The position numbers and the translations under genes were made by a program. The notes beneath the pieces were generated by a model that saw nothing but the letters and a program-made list of their open reading frames with translations, did not search any database and had not been told where the DNA came from. Below are positions 57,465 to 64,000 of a stretch of DNA of 64,000 nt, in pieces (position 1 is the first letter of the stretch; the number at the start of each line of letters is the position of its first letter). Origin of the DNA: Antedon bifida (taxonomy: Eukaryota; Echinodermata; Crinoidea; Comatulida; Antedonidae); assembly GCA_963402885.1 (NCBI GenBank), contig OY727102.1:14756001-14820000 (forward strand), read 5' to 3'.

Positions 57465-57770
57465 ATATAAACATTCATTATTTGTTTTATATAACATCTA
57501 AATAGATTCCTGTCATTCATTATTTGTATAGTATTAAACGATCGTGTACTTTTTTATTTTTTGTTAAAAAAAAAATCACCTGGCGAACGGAAAAAAGGCA
57601 AACTGTGATTCAACAGCGCCACCTGTTTATCATTTGTAGAAATAACACTCAATTTAGTATAGTACCATTAATTTGTAGAGCGAATTTAGACCAAAAAGGC
57701 ACCTAAATTAGCTTGAGATATAGTCTGTATGATTTTGATTAATTAATGGAAATAATTAGTTTAAGTTAAA
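57465..57770. repeat. Dispersed repeat, copy B
   Basis: A shorter version of 56,640-57,030 with the same block order, including CAACAGCGCCACCTG and ATTTTGATTAATTAATGG. Confidence 0.7.
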
Positions 57771-57983
57771 GTTCAAGATAGAATATATTATCAAATACAT
57801 TTAAGTAATTTAAATTCGTATTCCAAGGTAAAAAAAAACACGTTTAAAAGAAGTGGAATCAGTTGCCTGGCGATTTTTTCGTATTCTGCCTCTACCCTAA
57901 GCCTAACATACTAGGCCTAGCAATATATGTTTCGGTTGTTGACATGTATAAAACAATTAATAAATGTTTTGTATTCATGCAAC

Positions 57984-58071
57984 AAATAATTTCATTTGGT
58001 AAAATATAAAATTCTATTTTTAATCGGCTGTCGCCTCGTGAAAATAGAATTTCATATTAACCAAATTATTT
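57984..58071. repeat. Hairpin, TCGGC..GCCTCG loop (2)
   Basis: Arms AATTTCATTTGGTAAAATAT plus AAAATTCTATTTT and their near inverse enclose TAATCGGCTGTCGCCTCGT. The loop resembles hairpin 1 although the arms are unrelated in sequence. Both are followed by ATTATTTGTACCAT(T/C)ACAC. Confidence 0.8.
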
Positions 58072-58079
58072 GTACCATC

Positions 58080-59085
58080 ACACTATACTAATCGGCGATT
58101 TGGAACATTATCATCTGACAGACACACGTATTATTTTAACTTAATTTAGACTTAGTTGTAAATCAGAGGGACCTCCTCGGAAAATGGACTGGCAAGAATT
58201 CGTCAATCAACCGAAATAAGAATACATAATATTCCAACTCGTTGAATGACCAACAAAGTGGACATTGAACCACCCAACCAGCCGACAAAACAACCGGCTA
58301 ATCTACCGATAAAATCTTTTATAACCTAAATTCCAAATTTATTTATAGCGTAAGTCAATAGTTACGTTTCATGAAATTTATTAATAGTAGACTGCGCAAA
58401 ATGCTATGCTTACAGATTTAAGTGATACAGTAATGCATTTATTTTTTAAACTGGCATCGTATCTCAGATCTCTCATCTGAGTTGTAGACCAAGAGTCACG
58501 ATTTACTTATTATGCAATATTTGTATCATTTGTCAATAATATCCTAATTGTGCAAGACCTGGAAGGAGTGTAGGCCTACTCTTCCCTGGTAAGACTGAAT
58601 TTTGTATGCATTACATTGTTCTAAATGTCCATCACATAACAATTACTCGGCATCATTTATATCAAATGTGTTATTCTACACCCTGCTTCCTCCAAAATGC
58701 TGTACAACTTGGCAGACGTTGTACTCTGTGGTGGATTGAAATGAGACAGAGAGATAATTAGCTATACTTTAATGAATATTAATAGTGAAATGGCCTGGAG
58801 TTAATAGAAACTTAATAATCTTACGTAGGTCTCTATGTACCAGAAAAAAACCAATGAATATAAGATTGCAATCAGATTCATTATGAATATTGAATTTGAT
58901 TATCAAAGTGATGTAAAACACTTTAACGATAGGTGGCGCAATACATTGTAGCGCCGTAGTAGTTTTGAAGATTTATTTCTTCATGTTCCGATGAAAAATG
59001 TCAACATCAATTTGAGAATAAACTTTAAACATTCATCAACATTCTCCAAAAAATACTAATCAAGTTTAATTATAATTAATTCCAA
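58080..59085. other. Non-coding stretch, nothing recognised
   Basis: No supported feature. Confidence 0.45.
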
Positions 59086-59094
59086 AAATTATAT

Positions 59095-59408
59095 TGAGAG
59101 ATAATAATAATATACTGGATTTATATAGCGCCTAATGTTTTGAAACCTCTAAGCGCTGAACATTATTACCCCAGTCATTGTTTTGGATCACACACGTATG
59201 GAAACATAATAACATAATGTAGCTAGTAATTAGCGCAAATTTGTGTCTTGATTAAACCGGGTTCCCATTTATACACCTGGGTGGAGAGAGGCAAACGTAA
59301 GTAAAGTATCTTGACTATGAATACAAGCAATGCGGCGAGAGTTGGATTCGAACCTCGATCTCACGATCAGTAGTCGAACGTCCAATACCCTGCGCCACAC
59401 GCCGTTCT
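59095..59408 (-). repeat. tRNA-derived SINE, minus orientation
   Basis: On the minus strand the head (59,405 down to about 59,335) starts CGGCGTGTGGCGCAGGGTAT and has the B box GAGGTTCGAATCC, with a degenerate anticodon arm. The body has the words CCCAGGTGTATAAATGGGAA, CCCGGTTTAATCAAGAC and TTCAGCGCTTAGAGGTTTC, and ends AGGCGCTATATAAATCC followed by TATTATTATT. This head-body-microsatellite order is that of a tRNA SINE. The head is too degenerate to be a working tRNA. Confidence 0.75.
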
Positions 59409-60540
59409 AACAACGACATGGGTTAGTACATCAAATAAAATCGGCGAACAATGCCTACAACGTTCAGGTACTGTATTTTGTATGCAAATTTTATAATTAT
59501 ATAAATGAATATCAAGGCTTACATTTGTGTTCTATTTTTGGCTGCAAGGAAGGTTGTTGATAGCATTAGCATCAGGATTTGACCTATTCGTCTCTCAATG
59601 TTGTATTTCCACTTACTACAATATTTACCCAGTATCATAAGACTATTTGGTAATACATCATCTAATTTGTATCACATGCGGTGCCTGCATCGTGTAAGGT
59701 TAGGTTAGGGCCTAAGCTATTTTATACTAGGAGATACCAGGAAAGAAATAGGTGCTGCATAGGCAGGATCATGTATAAAATTAAAACAGACAAATTTCTT
59801 GTTTCTGCCTCAAAATAAAATATTTATTATACGAGTACTTTCGACCATAGGTCATCATCAGGTACTGATAGAATATTGGTAAAAGACGAATACATATAGA
59901 AAAAGGGTACACTAGAAAACAAAGGAGTCTATATTATGGGCTATATGGGCGTAACAATGAACAAGCAAATAACAAATAGACAAAAGCATTGACAAACAAA
60001 AGGTATTACATAATAATAACTCATGTCAATCAGATAGACAAGATAGAACTCAATTCCTAAATGATTTAAAAGATACATTAAGTCCATTGGGTTTGAGAGT
60101 TGGAGATACATGTGAAACATACGGATATTCTAGATAGTAGTGGCATGCAGTACCGATACTCGGGTGATCTGTCAATTACTACAATACGCATGAAAAACTC
60201 ACAAAATCTTTATGTGTAAAATATTTTAAAACGAAATAGATGAAAATGATGATCATTGTCTAGTGTATAGAAAAATATAAGAAATTAATTAAAAAAAAAG
60301 GAGGTAATACGGAATTCAAAAATGTAAAATTGTTACTGATGAATTGTAACGACATTTAGAATTACCAAAAATGTTTAAATAATATGATTTTATGTAATGA
60401 CATGAGATAATATGAATGTGTTTGCGCCACAAAAGAGAAGAAAAAAAATACTACAATACGCACATTGAATATTTACAATATCGAAATGCTAATGTAAAGT
60501 AGAAACTATAAAATCAATGAAATATATATATATATATATA
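59409..60540. other. Non-coding stretch, nothing recognised
   Basis: No supported feature; AT-rich. Confidence 0.45.
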
Positions 60541-60627
60541 TTTCCTTTATCTTTATCGTTTCAAATTAATTAATTAAATTTCAGTATATCACCGGGCGGT
60601 TTAGAATTAATGTTCTTTGCCTCTTGT

Positions 60628-60630
<3 letters not shown>
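60541..60630 (+). repeat. SINE tail copy (as at 5200 and 5620)
   Basis: Carries the family tail (ATCTTTATCGTTTCAAATTA, TATATCACCGGGCGGTTTAG, AATTAATGTTCTTTGCCT) without a tRNA head, then passes into the (TA)n array. Confidence 0.8.

Positions 60631-60685
<55 letters not shown>
60630..60685. repeat. (TA)n microsatellite, left of the palindrome
   Basis: About 28 TA units; a matching array lies at 61,089-61,136 on the other side. Confidence 0.95.
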
Positions 60686-60689
<4 letters not shown>

Positions 60690-61055
60690 CATACTGTAAA
60701 TTATAGAAACAGTGCTCATATTCGGAACATGATCTCATAATCGCGTCGAGCATAGCTCATTGGCGAAAGTTCCGTATTTTTTAGTTGTATGAAAAAATGT
60801 CTCTGGCGGGATTCGAACCTGCAACCTCTCGCTTACAGGGCGAGTATCTGTGATAATACCATACATGGCTCTGTGGTCTAGTGGTATGATACTCGCCCTG
60901 TAAGCGAGAGGTTGCAGGTTCGAATCCCGCCAGAGACATTTTTTCATACAACTAAAAAATACGGAACTTTCGCCAATGAGCTATGCTCGACGCGATTATG
61001 AGATCATGTTCCGAATATGAGCACTGTTTCTATAATTTACAGTATGATTTATATA
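60681..61055. repeat. Perfect 168-bp-arm palindrome with tRNA-like centre
   Basis: 60,681-60,848 and 60,888-61,055 appear to be exact inverses over 168 bp (e.g. AATCATACTGTAAATTATAG / CTATAATTTACAGTATGATT, and TCTCATAATCGCGTCGAGC). The 39-bp spacer holds the 5' part of a tRNA-like gene and the arms hold its 3' part in both orientations. Long exact arms indicate recent origin. A foldback element, SINE inversion or replication-mediated inverted duplication are all possible. Confidence 0.9.
60867..60937 (+). tRNA. tRNA-like gene, anticodon TGT (Thr by sequence)
   Basis: Acceptor GGCTCTG/CAGAGAC has one mismatch. The D arm carries TGGTCTAGTGGTATGATA, the anticodon stem is CTCGC/GCGAG with loop CCTGTAA, and the T arm is GCAGG-TTCGAAT-CCCGC with one mismatch. 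A T6 run follows at 60,939. Position 33 is C, where nearly all tRNAs have U, and the body resembles tRNA-Pro, so it is probably a tRNA pseudogene or SINE head despite good promoter boxes. Confidence 0.55.
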
Positions 61056-61085
61056 TAATTTACACAGTGCTACGCAACATCATTG

Positions 61086-61088
<3 letters not shown>

Positions 61089-61136
<48 letters not shown>
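61089..61136. repeat. (TA)n microsatellite, right of the palindrome
   Basis: About 24 TA units. Confidence 0.95.
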
Positions 61137-61137
<1 letters not shown>

Positions 61138-61680
61138 CTGTGATATTCAGCATAATATAATTCAGACAGAATCATTAAAAGCCCACTGACTGAATATGCC
61201 CACTTACTTTACATTTATGCCTAATTAAGTATTAAAGGTTCCTAAAGGGTATTGTATATAAAATAAGATATGTTATCGCTCCCACACATTTTCTATCAAA
61301 GAGTATGAACTATAAAATGCATTTAAAAGGTTTCAAACTCCATGCAAGCAACCTTTCTGACAATAATCAGCACGTACTAAAATATACTATAGGGACATTA
61401 AAACTCAGAAATCATTAAAATGCAATCTCTTTCTTGATTAGGGAAGAAACAGAGATTTTCTTTACATTAAAGCCCATATGAACAGGTAAACTTTATGGAA
61501 ACTAGCTCTTAAATCATTCAGTGAATTTAAATATGACACGAATATTTTCAGTACACTATGACTGACACATAAATAAAATGAAACATTATTAATGTTAGTG
61601 CTTTCAAATTACTAGTCTTTATTATAGAATATCAGGAAAGAAGAAAGAGAAGCTCTTTGTGTTGTAAGATTAATACCAAT
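61137..61680. other. Non-coding stretch, nothing recognised
   Basis: No supported feature. Confidence 0.45.
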
Positions 61681-61682
61681 CT

Positions 61683-61949
61683 TGCTTGGTTCCAAGTTGA
61701 ACGCAACGCAAGGAAGCAATTGAGTCGCCGCAAGTTACCCAATTCTGCAGATGTAAGTAGATAGAATCTAACTGACTACCGCAAGTCACCTAGAAATGAG
61801 TGTGGCTGTATAAAAAGTATTTAACGCAACACATGGACGTAAGCGCTACGCAAGTAATTTGACCAATCGCAAGCAACAGTTCGGATAATCCATCGCGTCG
61901 TGATAGGTAAAGTATTTGCGTTGCGCTTACGTCCTTACGTTGCGTCCTA
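61683..61949. repeat. MITE family 1, diverged or nested copies
   Basis: A left-end fragment (TTGGTTCCAAGTTGAACGC, AACGCAAGGAAGC) is followed at about 61,822 by AACGCAACACATGGACGTAA, TTTGACCAATCGCAAGC and the inverse TTGCGTTGCGCTTACGTCC, ending GCGTCCTAA. Confidence 0.65.
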
Positions 61950-62130
61950 AAGCTTGGTTCCCACTAGAACGTAACGCAATGACGTAAACGCAACGTAAGC
62001 GTTTTAACCAATGACAAGCGAAGTTATAGACAGTTAGCAATCACAAGCGAATAAGCCATCACTTGTGATTGGTCAATTCACTTGCGTTGCGTTACGTCCT
62101 TGCGTTGCGTCGCTAGTGGGAACCAAGCTT
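61950..62130. repeat. MITE family 1, complete 181-bp copy
   Basis: The ends AAGCTTGGTTCCCACTAG (61,950) and CTAGTGGGAACCAAGCTT (62,113-62,130) are perfect 18-bp inverse repeats. Inside, CGTAACGCAATGACGTAAAC and the inverse GCGTTGCGTTACGTCC flank AACCAATGACAAGCG and TTGTGATTGGTCAA. This is the best-preserved family member in the window and defines its termini. Confidence 0.85.
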
Positions 62131-63000
62131 AAGGGGAACCAAGCTTTAGTGAGATTTTCAATTGAAACGCACAAAAATATCTATCTAAACGACAATGTAT
62201 CGCAAACTATTCTTTCAGTAACAATACATCAAAGCGTGCTAAATTTAGCAGACAAGCAGGTGGCTGAAGCTAATGGCAATTCCATTATCAGATCTAAATA
62301 ATTGTAAAAATACATAATCTGCAGCAGTATGAACGCACCAAATAAAAACAGTGGATTTGTATAGCTAGTATTCGAATAACATGAACAAATGTCATGGATT
62401 TAGTGACGTCAGTAGCTTAGATTTTAACGAAGTGATTAACTACTTCTGACATAACAAATACAAGTTTTCTATACATGTGATTGAACTTGCTATCCAGTAT
62501 AAGCATGGAGCTATTTATAGCTCCATGGTATAAGTATAATGCCGTTAAGTTGATTACCCAAACAATGTCACGGTGGATTGACGGAAGTAATGTGCACATA
62601 CACTTATTCAAAGAAATAAAAGTAATGATATAAAGAAAGAATGTCACAGAATAATAGATGAATTCAATCTAAACAAGAGCAATACGAAACTAAATCATTT
62701 TGAAAAAACAATAGAGTAGTTGACATTAAATCACGTAGCCTACTTACCATATGAAAAAAGAAAAAAGGCCAGCAAAGTTATACAAGACTTAACCCACCCA
62801 TTACACTCAGATATTATTATTAGCAGATCAGGAAGGGCTAGACTGACACAGAAAACAATGTCGACAAACCGATTTTCAACACTGTATATGGCATGCAATT
62901 TATTTAATTAATCAAGTCACTTGTATTCATTTATTTAAATATTTATCACTTTGTATTATTATCTACTATGGTACAAAACATATTTAAAAATTGTAAAAAT
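62131..63000. other. Non-coding stretch with a small palindrome
   Basis: CATGGAGCTAT (62,504) and ATAGCTCCATG (62,517-62,527) form an 11-bp-arm hairpin around TT. No gene seen. Confidence 0.5.
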
Positions 63001-63420
63001 GATGGTTTGATGATGATGGTTTGATGATTATTGTGATGATGATGATGATGGTTATGATGATTATTATGATGATGATGATGATGGTTATGATGATGGTGGT
63101 GATGGTGATGATGGTTATGATGATTATGATGATGATGGTTTGATGATTATTGTGATGATGATGATGATTATGATGATGATGATGGTTATGATGATTATTA
63201 TTATTATGATGATGATGGTTATGATGATGATGGTGATGATTGTTATGATGATGCTGGTGATGATGGTTATGATGATGGTTATGATGATGATGGTTATGAT
63301 GATGCTGGTGATGATGGTTATGATGATGATTATGATGATGGTTATGATGATGATGGTTATGATGATGATGGTGATGATGATTATGATGATTATGATGATT
63401 ATGATAACTATGACTATGAA
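63001..63420. repeat. (GAT/ATG)n triplet array, about 420 bp
   Basis: Nearly pure TGATGA / TTATGA units, with some GGTGA and GCTGG variants. It reads as Met/Val/Ile-rich on one strand and His/Asn-rich on the other, in open frames on both strands. It is a microsatellite and not a His-rich protein gene. Confidence 0.95.
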
Positions 63421-64000
63421 AAATGAACATGTTAGGAATTAGTTACAACCGCAGTACTACATTTTCTTTCAATATAGATGAAAGAAATGAGCAATATGCC
63501 TAAATGAAATGCTGCTATATAAACAAGTTAAAGAGTAAACAAGATGTAGTTACTGCAGTAACTGCTAATTTAGTTATTACTGCTATATAATAATAATATA
63601 ATATAAATAAATTATAAGTTTTGACATGGTCCCTTAGTAAGGAGTGACAAAGATGACAATTATTGCTGAATTTTGAATATTTATTTATATTACTGCAATC
63701 TATTATTTTCAAGCCGTCGTGATTGCAATCAAACTTAACATAGTAAGAGGACTTAGAAGATGGCCTAAGAGAGCATTAAAAGACATCCTTCCGCTTAGAT
63801 CTCTCGTTTACCACTCAGTGAATTCATTAATCTGTCTTCAAATGAAATGACTTTTACAAATCTATAGCAGACTGAAGTATCGTTCCATCGCTTCTTATCT
63901 CCAAACATGTTGATCTTACCGTAATTAAATAATTCGCTGTACGAAAAGGGTCGGTTCACCTTGTGTTCTCAAAATAATTTGCAATATTTTTAAAAATACA
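63421..64000. other. Window end, nothing recognised
   Basis: AT-rich and non-coding as far as I can see. The first exon of the synaptotagmin gene could lie here or beyond, but I found no convincing candidate. Confidence 0.45.

Noticed and set aside
60867..60937. Functional tRNA-Thr gene
   Set aside because: C at position 33, stem mismatches and its place in a palindrome argue for a pseudogene or SINE head; kept only as tRNA-like.
62984..63442. Long His/Asn-rich and Met/Val-rich ORFs
   Set aside because: Both strands are open because the DNA is a triplet microsatellite.

Overview
The window looks like AT-rich nuclear DNA from a marine invertebrate deuterostome, most likely an echinoderm or a close relative. 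The evidence is spliced animal-type genes with GT/AG introns, a neuropeptide GPCR, tRNA- and 5S-derived SINEs, a Gypsy LTR retrotransposon, and a recurrent AGGCCTA word. The species is an inference and cannot be fixed from the sequence alone. Most of the 64 kb is non-coding and only two conventional host genes are visible.

Layout. 1-10.1 kb is intergenic, with two families of palindromic MITE-like repeats and a cluster of tRNA-headed SINE copies, one pair of them inverted. 10.1-11.5 kb is an intronless class A GPCR of the somatostatin / allatostatin-C / melanin-concentrating-hormone receptor group (+ strand). 11.5-33.7 kb is intergenic, with hairpins, MITEs, a 40-bp minisatellite, a poly-A SINE and a 5S-rRNA-derived SINE. 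About 33.7-46.9 kb is one large mobile element with inverted terminal repeats of roughly 0.8 kb. It carries a broken minus-strand gene for a very large protein with an N-terminal Cys-rich region, a C-terminal FEN1/XPG-like (PIN-fold) nuclease signature and a terminal Cys cluster. An intact, very young Gypsy LTR retrotransposon (37,557-42,025, identical LTRs, target duplication CATTT) sits inside that gene. 49.7-54 kb on the minus strand holds at least three exons of a synaptotagmin-4/11 orthologue, including a 127-bp C2B exon too short to stand out as an ORF; its first coding exon was not located. 54-64 kb, probably Syt intron or upstream DNA, has SINEs, hairpin-bearing repeats, a 168-bp-arm perfect palindrome around a tRNA-like gene, MITEs and a large triplet-repeat array.

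The most interesting object is the TIR-flanked nuclease element. Each TIR carries three near-perfect DR1 nuclear-receptor half-site pairs (AGGTCA n AGGTCA type). The gene keeps all the acidic residues expected of a FEN-type active site in its C-terminal half, but has two frameshifts and the nested retrotransposon. It resembles an Academ-like (XPG-nuclease-bearing) DNA transposon; that assignment is inference and needs database comparison.
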